Assembly (NCBI RefSeq): GCF_002879865.1
Contig: NZ_PNXY01000009.1
Span: 62,001-126,000, forward strand
Direction of reading: 5' to 3'
DNA length: 64,000 bases
DNA from: Paraburkholderia rhynchosiae
GTDB lineage: Bacteria; Pseudomonadota; Gammaproteobacteria; Burkholderiales; Burkholderiaceae
Within the stretch, counting starts at the first letter, position 1, and every line of letters starts with the position of its first letter. Below the pieces are notes generated by a model, which saw only the letters and a list, made by a program, of their open reading frames with translations, searched no databases and was not told the DNA's origin. This document shows, in pieces, positions 37,945 through 46,674 of the stretch. Both the position numbers and the translations under genes were made by a program.

Positions 37945-38090
37945 GTTCCAACTGCATGCGGGGTTCGGCCAGCGGCCCATCAGGCCCGCGTTGTTTTTTG
38001 CCGCATTGTAATTACGGCGACGCGATTGCCTGGTCACAATACACATTGTGTCGTGGCGAATCGGCGGCGATTGCGGTAACGCTGCTGTAA

Positions 38091-38426
<336 letters not shown>

Positions 38427-38465
38427 GCCGCGGGCCAACCGCGTTACTGACGGACATTCCTCTCC

Positions 38466-38984
38466 ATGCTGGACCTCGGTCTAACCAAGATGGCGCTGAT
38501 CGGCGTGGTCGCGCTGGTCGTGCTCGGCCCTGAGCGCCTGCCGCGCGTCGCCCGTACGGCCGGCGCGCTGTTCGGTCGCGCGCAGCGCTATATCAACGAC
38601 GTCAAATCGGAAGTCACGCGGGAAATCGAACTCGACGAACTGCGTCGGATGAAAACCGAGTTCGAAACGGCGGCGAGCAATGTCGAGAGCAGCGTTCAGG
38701 AAAACCTGCGCAAGCATGAAACCGAACTAAACGACGCGTGGAATAGCGGCACGTCGGTGTCGCCGAGCATCGCCGGCGGCGCGCTCGAAGATGCCGGCAA
38801 TACTTCGTGGCAGAGCAGCACGCCGGCCGCGGCGCCGAGGCGCAAGAACTGGCGCGTCAAGCAAACGGCAATGCCCACCTGGTACAAGCGCGCAACCACG
38901 CGCCGCTCGCGCGTGCAGTCCGGTGCGGCACGCGTCGCGCGGCATACGCCTGCCAGCATGCGTCGTCCGACGCGGTTTTTCTGA
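38466..38984 (+). CDS. tatB: Twin-arginine translocase subunit TatB
   Basis: A 172-residue protein that receives Tat substrates with TatC. N-terminal helix LGLTKMALIGVVALVVLGPERL, then an amphipathic helix and a long C-terminal tail. The tail ends in a strongly basic stretch (TRRSRVQSGAARVARH). It follows tatA by 39 bases. Confidence 0.92.
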   Translation: MLDLGLTKMALIGVVALVVLGPERLPRVARTAGALFGRAQRYINDVKSEVTREIELDELRRMKTEFETAASNVESSVQENLRKHETELNDAWNSGTSVSPSIAGGALEDAGNTSWQSSTPAAAPRRKNWRVKQTAMPTWYKRATTRRSRVQSGAARVARHTPASMRRPTRFF

Positions 38985-39018
38985 TGATCAGAACGACAAT
39001 CTCTAACCGAGGGCCGGC

Positions 39019-39798
39019 GTGAGCGACCCCCAGAAAAGCCAGAACGAAGGCACTGAAGAGACCTTCATTTCCCACCTCGTTGAATTGCGCGACCGCATCA
39101 TCCGCGCCGGCCTTGCCGTCATCGTGGTGTTTGTCGGGCTGGTGTATTGGGCTCCGGATATCTTCCGGCTGCTGGCGCGCCCGCTGATGCAGAACCTGCC
39201 GAAAGACGGCAAGATGATCGTCACCGACGTCACCGGTTCGTTTTTCGTGCCGATGAAAGTCACCATGCTGGTCGCTTTCGTGATCGCGCTGCCGATCGTG
39301 CTGTATCAGATATGGGCGTTCGTCGCGCCGGGTCTTTATCAGCATGAGAAGAAGCTGGTGGGGCCACTGGTGGGCAGCAGCTACACGCTGTTTCTCTGCG
39401 GCATGGCGTTTGCCTACTTCGTGGTGTTCCCAACCATCTTCCGCGTAATGGCGCATTACAACGCGCCGTTGGGCGCGGAGATGACCACCGATATCGATAA
39501 TTACCTGAGCTTCGTGCTCACCATGTTCATTGCGTTCGGCGTGACGTTCGAAGTACCGATCGTCGTCGTGCTGCTGGTTCGCATGAATGTGGTGACGCTC
39601 AAGAAGCTCAAGGAAATCCGGCCGTATGTGATTGTCGGCGCGTTCGTGATTTCGGCTGTCGTGACACCGCCAGATGTGTTCTCGCAGCTTATTCTGGCCA
39701 TTCCGCTGATCGTGCTGTACGAGGCGGGGATCATCGCGGCGCGGTTGATCGTTGGCAAGCAGCCGGCTATCGTCGAAGACGCGAGCCCGCCGGGTTGA
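39019..39798 (+). CDS. tatC: Twin-arginine translocase subunit TatC
   Basis: A 259-residue membrane protein with six helices that recognises the twin-arginine signal. Family motifs: FISHLVELRDRIIRAG near the N-terminus, AFVAPGLYQHEKK, and the FGVTFEVPIVVVLLV segment. It opens with GTG at 39019, 34 bases after tatB. The gene ends before a strong bidirectional terminator. Candidates for export in this window are the phosphatase-like lipoprotein and PetA. Confidence 0.95.
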   Translation: MSDPQKSQNEGTEETFISHLVELRDRIIRAGLAVIVVFVGLVYWAPDIFRLLARPLMQNLPKDGKMIVTDVTGSFFVPMKVTMLVAFVIALPIVLYQIWAFVAPGLYQHEKKLVGPLVGSSYTLFLCGMAFAYFVVFPTIFRVMAHYNAPLGAEMTTDIDNYLSFVLTMFIAFGVTFEVPIVVVLLVRMNVVTLKKLKEIRPYVIVGAFVISAVVTPPDVFSQLILAIPLIVLYEAGIIAARLIVGKQPAIVEDASPPG

Positions 39799-39834
39799 TC
39801 TGTTTGGCGCTTGACGCGTTGCTCGCGTAGAGGC

Positions 39835-39883
39835 AAAAGCAAAAAGGGCAATCCATGATGGATTGCCCTTTTTGCTTTTCGGC
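39835..39883. terminator. Bidirectional terminator between tatC and the protease gene
   Basis: A perfect 20-bp stem (39835-39854 with 39860-39879) around a 5-base loop, with A-rich and T-rich arms. It separates the convergent tatC and DegS-like genes. Confidence 0.93.
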
Positions 39884-39928
39884 TTTGCCTTTACGTCAGC
39901 GCCGCGTTTCCCGCTTCGCCTTTAGCCT

Positions 39929-41143
39929 TTAACCGCCGTCGTCGTCCTGCTGATCGCTGTCGTCGACGGGCTGTTTCGGCGGCGGCGGACGTTTGCCGAT
40001 GATCACGTCGAGATCCAGTTCCCGGCTCTTGCGCACCAGATGCACCTTCGCGGCCGTGCCCGGCTTGATCTGCGCGATAACGTTCAGCAAGCGGGTGGTG
40101 TCGGTGATTTCCTGACCGTTCACGCTCATCAGAATGTCGCCGGGCTTGATGCCCGCACGGTCGGCGGGACCGTTCTTCAGCACGCCGGCCACGATGGCCC
40201 CGGACTTCTGATCGAGCCCGAACGATTCCGCGATTTCCGGCGTCACATCTTGGGGCTCGACGCCGATCCAGCCCCGCGTGACCGTGCCCGTGGTGATGAT
40301 GCTCTCCAGCACGCTGCGCGCCGTCGATACCGGAATCGCGAAGCCAATGCCGAGCGAGCCACCCGAGCGCGAGTAGATGGCTGTGTTGATGCCAAGCAGA
40401 TTGCCGTTCACGTCGACGAGAGCACCGCCCGAGTTGCCGGGATTGATCGCCGCGTCGGTCTGGATGAAGTTTTCGAACGTATTGATGCCGAGATGATTGC
40501 GCCCGAGCGCGCTGACAATGCCCATGGTCACCGTCTGACCGACGCCGAACGGATTGCCGATCGCCAGCACGACGTCGCCCACGCGCGTCTGGTCCATGCG
40601 GCCGAGCGTGATGGTGGGCAGGTTGGTCATGTTGACCTTGAGCACGGCCAGATCCGTTTCCGGATCAATGCCGATCACCTTGGCATTCGTGGTGCGGCCG
40701 TCGGCGAGTGCGATTTCGATCTGATCGGCGCCGTCGACCACGTGCTGGTTCGTTAGAATGTAACCTTCCGAACTCACTATCACCCCGGAGCCCAGGTTGG
40801 CTGCCGGCTGCTCACGCTGCTTGCGGTTGTTCTTGTCGCCGAAGAAATAGCGGAACAACGGGTCTTTCGCGCGCGGGTCCGGCGGCAGTGAGCCATCTTT
40901 GCTGGAAAACACATTGACGACCGCGGGCATGGCCTTTTGCGCGGCGTCTGCATAAGACGCCGTTGCTGGCCCGCTGCCGATGCCTGGCGCCACTTCCCGC
41001 AGGGCGACGATTGGTTCGGCAAGTTGCTTGCCGAATTGCCCTTGACGCTGGAGCCACTGCGGTTTGAGGGTCGCGATGATGAACATCAGCGCCAACAGCA
41101 CAGTCACCGCTTGGGCAAAGAACAGCCAAAAGCGTCTAAGCAT
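39929..41143 (-). CDS. DegS/HtrA-type serine protease
   Basis: A 404-residue membrane-anchored periplasmic protease. An N-terminal helix (about residues 5-26) is followed by the trypsin-like domain with catalytic His134 (ILTNQHVVDG), Asp164 (DPETDLAVLKV) and Ser238 (NPGNSGGALVD). One PDZ domain follows (about residues 290-380; IKPGDILMSVNGQEI). One PDZ plus a membrane anchor is the DegS layout. The C-terminus is Pro- and Asp-rich. It is transcribed leftward, convergent with tatC and divergent from the Nif3-like gene, 19 bases from its start. Confidence 0.93.
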   Translation of the reverse strand: MLRRFWLFFAQAVTVLLALMFIIATLKPQWLQRQGQFGKQLAEPIVALREVAPGIGSGPATASYADAAQKAMPAVVNVFSSKDGSLPPDPRAKDPLFRYFFGDKNNRKQREQPAANLGSGVIVSSEGYILTNQHVVDGADQIEIALADGRTTNAKVIGIDPETDLAVLKVNMTNLPTITLGRMDQTRVGDVVLAIGNPFGVGQTVTMGIVSALGRNHLGINTFENFIQTDAAINPGNSGGALVDVNGNLLGINTAIYSRSGGSLGIGFAIPVSTARSVLESIITTGTVTRGWIGVEPQDVTPEIAESFGLDQKSGAIVAGVLKNGPADRAGIKPGDILMSVNGQEITDTTRLLNVIAQIKPGTAAKVHLVRKSRELDLDVIIGKRPPPPKQPVDDSDQQDDDGG

Positions 41144-41162
41144 CTGAAGACTAGAGGTTTAT

Positions 41163-41909
41163 ATGGATCGGATCGAACTTGAATTGTACTTGAACAATCT
41201 CCTTGAAACCGCGCGCTTCAAGGACTATTGCCCCAACGGACTGCAAGTCGAAGGGCGTCGCAAGATCAACAAACTCGCGACGGGCGTGACCGCTTCCGTG
41301 GCCTTTCTCGAGGCCGCGCTCGATTGGGGCGCGGACGCCGTACTGGTCCATCACGGCTACTTCTGGCGCAACGAGGCGCCGCAGATCACCGGCCGCAAAT
41401 ATGCGCGCCTGAAACTGCTGCTAGGCAACGACCTGAACCTGTTCGCCTACCACCTGCCGCTCGACGACCATCCCGAGTTCGGCAACAACGCGCAGATCGG
41501 CGTGAAGATGGGCTGGATCAGCGACGCGCGCTTCGGCGAGAACGATCTCGGCTGGCTCGCGACCTTCCCGATGCCGATCACGCTCGCGCACTTCACCGCG
41601 GAGATCGAGCAGACGCTCGGCCGCACGCCGCTCGTATTCGGCGACCCCGATCGCAATCTGAGACGCGTAGCCTGGTGTACGGGCGCCGCGCAAGGCATGT
41701 TCGACGCCGCGATTAGCGCCGGCGCCGACGTCTATCTGACGGGCGAGGTGTCGGAGTCGGTCATGCACACGTCGGCGGAAAGCGGCGTCGCGTTTCTCGC
41801 GGCCGGGCATCATGCAACGGAGCGCTTCGGCGTGCAGGCGGTGGGCAAGCACCTGTCCGAGCAATTCGATATCGAGCACCTCTTTATCGACATCCCTAAT
41901 CCCGTTTGA
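41163..41909 (+). CDS. Nif3-like dinuclear metal centre protein
   Basis: A 248-residue Nif3/YbgI-family protein. Metal-site motifs are visible: [30 protein letters not shown] and a C-terminal [11 protein letters not shown]. The N-terminus has [11 protein letters not shown], typical of the family. The biochemical role is unsettled (GTP cyclohydrolase-related metal protein). Transcribed divergently from the protease gene. Confidence 0.9.
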   Translation: MDRIELELYLNNLLETARFKDYCPNGLQVEGRRKINKLATGVTASVAFLEAALDWGADAVLVHHGYFWRNEAPQITGRKYARLKLLLGNDLNLFAYHLPLDDHPEFGNNAQIGVKMGWISDARFGENDLGWLATFPMPITLAHFTAEIEQTLGRTPLVFGDPDRNLRRVAWCTGAAQGMFDAAISAGADVYLTGEVSESVMHTSAESGVAFLAAGHHATERFGVQAVGKHLSEQFDIEHLFIDIPNPV

Positions 41910-41979
41910 ATTGCTGGATTATCAAACACGCATTAGCGAAGAAAAAGGCACGAATAACGGAGGGGGCACTTAAAAGGAG

Positions 41980-42042
41980 GTGCGAAAAGGTTTGCGATCC
42001 GTACGGAGAAACCCTGAGTTATCAAGGGCTTCGCACGGTTTT
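41980..42042 (+). promoter_or_regulatory. Hairpin with T-tract in the petA leader
   Basis: Upstream of petA, GTGCGAA at 41980-41986 pairs with TTCGCAC at 42030-42036, with an inner CCCT/AGGG stem (42012-42015 with 42025-42028), then GGTTTTT. A strong Shine-Dalgarno-like AAGGAGGTG lies at the 5' foot (about 41974-41982). It looks like a leader terminator or attenuator, or the end of a lost gene. Confidence 0.45.
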
Positions 42043-42139
42043 TGGCAATCGGCCCTTGTAAATGGCGACTCCATTCGCGCAAACTAGCGGCGGTAGAAGC
42101 GACGTGAAGGAAAAATCCAACTCAGAAGTGGGGCTTGTG

Positions 42140-42760
42140 ATGCGAGACAAGGAAGATGAACGCGTCGACGGCAGCCGCCGTACCTGGCTGATAGCGACGA
42201 CCGTAGCAGGTGGCATTGGAGGCGTTGCCACTGTCGTACCCTTTGTTAGTTCGTTTGCACCATCTGAAAAGGCCAAGGCAGCAGGTGCCCCAGTCGAAGT
42301 CGACATCAGCAACCTCAAGCCCGGCGACATGATGACCGTTGCATGGCGCGGTAAGCCGGTCTGGATCATCAACCGCACGGAGAAAATGCTCGCCGATGTC
42401 CAGAAAGCCGATAACGAAGTAGCCGATCCCCGCAGCAAGAACGTTTTTTCGATGCCGTTGCCGGAGTATTGCAACAACGAATTCCGGGCACGCACCGACC
42501 GCAAGAACATATTTGTCGCCGTTGCCGTGTGCACCCACCTGGGCTGCACGCCTACGCCGCGCTTCATGGAGGGCGCGCAGCCCAATCTTCCGGACGACTG
42601 GCCAGGCGGCTTTCTGTGCCCGTGCCACGGTTCGACCTATGACATGGCCGGCCGCGTCTTCAAGAACAAACCTGCGCCGCAGAACCTCGACATCCCGCCT
42701 TACATGTTCACGGGAGCCAATGGGCTCGTGATCGGCAAGGACGAGAAAGGAGAAGCGTAA
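42140..42760 (+). CDS. petA: Cytochrome bc1 Rieske iron-sulfur subunit
   Basis: A 206-residue Rieske protein of the respiratory bc1 complex. The 2Fe-2S ligands are in CTHLGC (Cys131, His133, Cys136) and CPCHGS (Cys160, Cys162, His163). The N-terminus has a twin-arginine motif (GSRRTWL) before the one membrane helix, so it is probably a Tat substrate. The start at 42140 is preferred to the longer frame from 42062. petB starts directly after the stop. Confidence 0.95.
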   Translation: MRDKEDERVDGSRRTWLIATTVAGGIGGVATVVPFVSSFAPSEKAKAAGAPVEVDISNLKPGDMMTVAWRGKPVWIINRTEKMLADVQKADNEVADPRSKNVFSMPLPEYCNNEFRARTDRKNIFVAVAVCTHLGCTPTPRFMEGAQPNLPDDWPGGFLCPCHGSTYDMAGRVFKNKPAPQNLDIPPYMFTGANGLVIGKDEKGEA

Positions 42761-44140
42761 ATGGCGATCGAACACGAAGTAGAGACGACCGGGCTGGTCG
42801 GATGGCTCGACCGGCGCTTTCCGATGACGTCCACCTGGAAAAAGCACGTCTCCGAGTATTACGCGCCGAAGAACTTCAATTTCTGGTACTTCTTCGGTTC
42901 CCTCGCGCTGCTGGTGCTGGTCAATCAGATCGTCACCGGCATTTTCCTCACCATGAACTACAAGCCCGACGCGACGCTCGCGTTTGCGTCGGTCGAGTAC
43001 ATCATGCGCGAGGTGCCGTGGGGCTGGCTGATCCGCTACATGCACTCCACGGGCGCGTCGATGTTCTTCGTCGTCGTGTATCTGCATATGTTCCGCGGGC
43101 TCATGTACGGTTCGTACCGCAAGCCGCGCGAACTGGTGTGGATTTTCGGCTGCGCGATCTTTCTATCCCTGATGGCCGAGGCGTTCTTCGGTTATCTGCT
43201 GCCGTGGGGCCAGATGTCGTTCTGGGGCGCGCAGGTGATCGTGAACCTGTTCTCGGCGATTCCGTTCATCGGGCCGGACCTGTCGTTGTGGATTCGTGGC
43301 GACTACGTCGTGTCGGACGTCACGTTGAACCGCTTCTTCGCGTTTCACGTGATCGCGATTCCGCTCGTGCTGCTCGGGCTGGTGGTCGCGCACCTCGTGG
43401 CGCTGCATGAAGTCGGCTCGAACAACCCGGACGGCATCGAGATCAAGGCGAAGAAAGATCGTGACGGCATTCCGCTCGACGGCATTCCGTTTCACCCGTA
43501 CTACTCGGTGCACGATTTCTTTGGCGTGTCGGTGTTCCTGATGATTTTCGCGGCGATCATCTTCTTCGCGCCGGAAATGGGCGGGTATTTCCTCGAGGCC
43601 AACAACTTCGTCCCGGCGAATCCGCTGCAAACGCCGCAAGAAATCGCCCCCGTGTGGTACTTCACGGCCTTTTACGCGATGCTGCGCGCCACGACCGATC
43701 CGTTCAAGATCGTGCTGATGATCGTGATCGCGCTGCTCGGCCTGCTCGCGCTGGTGCGCGCGCGCGGCAAGTGGAAGATCGGCTTGCCGGTGCTCGCGGT
43801 GCTCGTGATTCTCGCAATGGCGTTCACCGAATCCAAGTTCTGGGGCGTGGTGGTGATGGGCGGCGCGGTGATTTCGCTCTTTTTCCTGCCGTGGCTCGAC
43901 CGCTCGCCGGTGAAGTCGATTCGTTACCGGCCGTTCTTTCACAAGGTGTTCTACGGGATCTTCGTGCTCGCTTTCCTGACGTTGGGCTTCCTCGGCACTA
44001 AACCGCCGTCGCCGGCCGCCACGTTGATTGCGCAGGTGTGCGCGCTGATCTACTTCGCGTTTTTCCTCGGCATGCCGTTCTGGACGAGGCTTGGCACGTT
44101 CAAGCAGCCGCCGGAGCGGGTGCGATTCAAGTCCCACTAA
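42761..44140 (+). CDS. petB: Cytochrome b subunit of the bc1 complex
   Basis: A 459-residue cytochrome b with at least eight predicted helices. Haem-binding histidines lie in helices two and four: RYMHSTGASMFFVVVYLHM and FAFHVIAIPLVLLGLVVAHL. The quinol-oxidation PEWY region reads APVWYFTAFYAMLR, giving PVWY in place of PEWY, a common bacterial variant. An extra C-terminal helix region matches the long betaproteobacterial form. It begins directly after petA. Confidence 0.95.
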   Translation: MAIEHEVETTGLVGWLDRRFPMTSTWKKHVSEYYAPKNFNFWYFFGSLALLVLVNQIVTGIFLTMNYKPDATLAFASVEYIMREVPWGWLIRYMHSTGASMFFVVVYLHMFRGLMYGSYRKPRELVWIFGCAIFLSLMAEAFFGYLLPWGQMSFWGAQVIVNLFSAIPFIGPDLSLWIRGDYVVSDVTLNRFFAFHVIAIPLVLLGLVVAHLVALHEVGSNNPDGIEIKAKKDRDGIPLDGIPFHPYYSVHDFFGVSVFLMIFAAIIFFAPEMGGYFLEANNFVPANPLQTPQEIAPVWYFTAFYAMLRATTDPFKIVLMIVIALLGLLALVRARGKWKIGLPVLAVLVILAMAFTESKFWGVVVMGGAVISLFFLPWLDRSPVKSIRYRPFFHKVFYGIFVLAFLTLGFLGTKPPSPAATLIAQVCALIYFAFFLGMPFWTRLGTFKQPPERVRFKSH

Positions 44141-44160
44141 CGGCGAGCGAGAAAACGAAG

Positions 44161-44916
44161 ATGAAAAAACTGCTTTCGACGTGCGCGCTGATCGGCGCGA
44201 CACTGCTCGCGGTGCTGACCGGCCCGGCTTACGCGGACGAGAATGTTCATCTCGACCGCGCGCCGGATAACGCGGACAATTTCGCTTCTTTGCAGCACGG
44301 CGCGCAATTGTTTGTAAACTATTGCCTGAATTGCCACAGTGCGAACCTGGTGCGCTACAACCGGCTGACCGATCTCGGCATTACGCCGAATGAAATTCAG
44401 TCGAACCTGCTTTTCACCACTGACAAGGTCGGCAACACGATGACCGTGGCGATGCGCCCCGATGACGCGAAAGCGTGGTTCGGCGCAAGTCCGCCGGATT
44501 TGTCAGTCGAAGCGCGGGCGCGGGGCAAGGACTGGTTGTACACGTATCTGCGCAGCTTTTATCGCGACAGTACGCGGCCGACGGGCTGGAACAATCTGGT
44601 GTATGAAAACGTGAGCATGCCTCACGTGCTGTGGCAGCTTCAGGGGCAACGTACCGCGAAGTTCGGTGACGAAGTCGACGAAAGAACGGGCGAAACGGTG
44701 CACAAATTTGTGGGTTTCCAGCAGGTCACGCCGGGGACGATGTCGCCGGTAGATTATGATTCTGCTGTGGCCGACCTTGTGTCGTATCTGTCCTGGATGT
44801 CCGAGCCGACTCAGAAAACCCGCAAACAGCTTGGCGTGTGGGTGCTGATGTTCCTCGGTATTCTGAGCTTTTTCGCCTGGCGACTGAACGCCGCGTACTG
44901 GAAACATATCAAATAA
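44161..44916 (+). CDS. petC: Cytochrome c1
   Basis: A 251-residue c-type cytochrome, third subunit of the bc1 complex. Signal peptide MKKLLSTCALIGATLLAVL with a likely cut after AYA. Haem is bound at CLNCH (Cys55, Cys58, His59), and a distal methionine can be suggested in ENVSMPHVLW. The C-terminus ends with a membrane helix (LGVWVLMFLGILSFFAWRL). It follows petB by 20 bases. Confidence 0.95.
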   Translation: MKKLLSTCALIGATLLAVLTGPAYADENVHLDRAPDNADNFASLQHGAQLFVNYCLNCHSANLVRYNRLTDLGITPNEIQSNLLFTTDKVGNTMTVAMRPDDAKAWFGASPPDLSVEARARGKDWLYTYLRSFYRDSTRPTGWNNLVYENVSMPHVLWQLQGQRTAKFGDEVDERTGETVHKFVGFQQVTPGTMSPVDYDSAVADLVSYLSWMSEPTQKTRKQLGVWVLMFLGILSFFAWRLNAAYWKHIK

Positions 44917-45012
44917 TCACGCCGCTACACGGCGTGGGGCCGGCGCCAGGAGAAACCTGTTGAACGGTTTTTCCGCGCGCTGGCCTTTCAGCTTTTTGAG
45001 GAAACGTAAATC

Positions 45013-45624
45013 ATGATGGTTCTGTATTCCGGCACGACTTGCCCGTTCTCCCAGCGCTGCCGGCTGGTGTTGTTCGAAAAGGGCATGGACTTCGAGATCC
45101 GCGACGTCGACCTGTTTAACAAGCCGGAAGACATCGCTGTGATGAATCCGTATGGTCAGGTGCCGATTCTCGTCGAACGGGACCTGATTCTGTACGAATC
45201 GAACATCATCAACGAGTATATCGACGAACGCTTCCCGCACCCGCAGCTGATGCCGGCCGATCCGGTTCAGCGCGCCCGCGCCCGTCTGTTCCTGCTGAAC
45301 TTCGAGAAGGAACTGTTCGTCCACGTCGGCACGCTCGAGAACGAGAAGGGCAAGGCTGCTGAGAAGAATCACGAGAAAGCGCGCCTCGCGATCCGCGACC
45401 GCCTGACGCAACTCGCGCCGATCTTCCTGAAGAACAAGTACATGCTCGGCGAAGAGTTCTCGATGCTCGACGTCGCGATCGCGCCGCTCTTGTGGCGTCT
45501 GGATCACTACGGCATCGAGCTGTCGAAGAACGCGGCGCCGCTGATGAAGTACGCCGAGCGCATTTTCAGCCGTCCGGCTTATATCGAGGCGCTGACGCCG
45601 TCGGAAAAGGTGATGCGTCGTTGA
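45013..45624 (+). CDS. sspA: Stringent starvation protein A
   Basis: A 203-residue glutathione-transferase fold protein that acts with RNA polymerase. The N-terminus MMVLYSGTTCPFSQRCRLVL has the thioredoxin-like fold with CPFS; YESNIINEYIDERFPHP is a family hallmark. ATG at 45013 or 45016. sspB follows, as in E. coli. Confidence 0.92.
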   Translation: MMVLYSGTTCPFSQRCRLVLFEKGMDFEIRDVDLFNKPEDIAVMNPYGQVPILVERDLILYESNIINEYIDERFPHPQLMPADPVQRARARLFLLNFEKELFVHVGTLENEKGKAAEKNHEKARLAIRDRLTQLAPIFLKNKYMLGEEFSMLDVAIAPLLWRLDHYGIELSKNAAPLMKYAERIFSRPAYIEALTPSEKVMRR

Positions 45625-45694
45625 GCTTGGCTTTAGGCGCCGGGCGCCGCGCGGCTTGCTGCGCGCGGCCCCGCGCCCGGTAAGAGGACTGTTG

Positions 45695-46225
45695 ATGCAA
45701 GAGATTTCCACCAAGCCTTACCTGCTGCGCGCGCTGTATGAATGGTGCACGGATAACGGCTACACGCCGCACATCGCGGTCCGCGTCGATAACCAGACGC
45801 GCGTGCCGCGTCAGTTCGTGCGCGACAATGAGATTGTGTTGAACATCAGCTTCGAGGCCACGAGCCAACTGCAGATGGGCAACGAGTGGGTCGAGTTCAG
45901 CGCCCGTTTCTCCGGCAAGTCGCACAAGATTGAGGTGCCGGTCGCCAATATTCTCGCGATCTATGCCCGCGAAAACGGCCAGGGCATGGCGTTCCCGGTG
46001 GAGTCGACGGGCGGCGAAGCACAAGATTCGGGCGCCGACGCCGAAACGGTCGAGCCGGCCGCAGCGCCCGGCACGCAGGCCTCGCCGACTGCGCCGCGTG
46101 CGGTCGAGAGCCCGTCCGCGGCGGATGCTGTCGCCGCGAAGACCGACCGCGCACCGGAAGGCGACCAGCCCGACGACGACGGTTCGAAAGGTGGCGGTAG
46201 GGCTCGCCTCAAGATCGTAAAATGA
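45695..46225 (+). CDS. sspB: ClpXP adaptor SspB
   Basis: A 176-residue adaptor that brings ssrA-tagged proteins to ClpXP. The N-terminal domain (MQEISTKPYLLRALYEW, VLNISFEATS, FSARFSGKSH) is typical. A long Ala-Pro-Glu-rich linker follows, then the C-terminal ClpX-binding peptide RARLKIVK, which ends the protein. Start at 45695, with TAAGAGG before it. Confidence 0.93.
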   Translation: MQEISTKPYLLRALYEWCTDNGYTPHIAVRVDNQTRVPRQFVRDNEIVLNISFEATSQLQMGNEWVEFSARFSGKSHKIEVPVANILAIYARENGQGMAFPVESTGGEAQDSGADAETVEPAAAPGTQASPTAPRAVESPSAADAVAAKTDRAPEGDQPDDDGSKGGGRARLKIVK

Positions 46226-46244
46226 AGTAGAATCACGGCCTCAT

Positions 46245-46320
46245 GCCGGCTTAGCTCATCAGGTAGAGCGCTTGACTTGTAATCATGAGGTGGCGGGTTC
46301 GAGTCCTGCAGCCGGCACCA
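46245..46320 (+). tRNA. tRNA-Thr (anticodon TGT)
   Basis: A 76-base tRNA with CCA encoded. The acceptor stem GCCGGCT/AGCCGGC is perfect; the anticodon loop CTTGTAA gives TGT. The anticodon stem CTTGA/TCATG has a T-T mismatch at its second pair (positions 28 and 42). The T arm has one G-T pair. It lies 19 bases after the sspB stop. Confidence 0.95.
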
Positions 46321-46330
46321 GTTGTACGAA

Positions 46331-46367
46331 ACGGGGTTTCTGTTCAGTCAGGAACCCCGTTTTTTTA
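46331..46367 (+). terminator. Terminator after tRNA-Thr
   Basis: ACGGGGTT and AACCCCGT arms with a CTG/CAG inner extension and TTTTTTT after the stem, about 10 bases after the tRNA. Confidence 0.9.
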
Positions 46368-46469
46368 TTAGGCAGCTTAGGGGTCATTTGTTGGGCCCGC
46401 TTACTGGCTAATCACCGCTTCATCTCACGCTCGGTGAGCGCGTTTCAGGCCTCAAATTCGCCATATCTC

Positions 46470-46491
46470 TTTCACCTTGTCGATTGTGGAC
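46470..46491 (+). repeat. 22-base repeat, copy A (intergenic)
   Basis: Identical to 48448-48469. The core is CACCTTGTCGATTGTGG. In both copies GTCTA follows after a 6-base variable part (AAAAAT here, TTTTTC in copy B). Confidence 0.8.
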
Positions 46492-46674
46492 AAAAATGTC
46501 TAGTTTCAGCGCGTGCGCGGCGACGAATACCATGCCGCGAGCCGAGGCGGCAGAGGTTACTATTCGGGCGTCGGCCCGCATTGCGATCCACGCATACCGC
46601 TGCAGCATCCGCGCACAACGCCCCAACGAAGCCACGTCTCACCGCGTCGCTCTTGCAACACGACCCATCTCACC

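Larger units (their letters stand above)
46321..46674. other. Region between tRNA-Thr and a methyltransferase gene
   Basis: 354 bases. It holds the tRNA terminator and one copy of a 22-base exact repeat (46470-46491) whose other copy is inside the flavoprotein gene at 48448-48469. No gene with family likeness is seen. Confidence 0.55.

Noticed and set aside
42761..44140. Missing glutamate of the PEWY motif in cytochrome b as a defect
   Set aside because: The sequence reads PVWY; substitutions at this position occur in functional bacterial cytochrome b proteins, and the rest of the gene is intact.
46245..46674. Integration site of a mobile element at tRNA-Thr
   Set aside because: No integrase, no duplicated tRNA 3' end, and no phage genes follow.
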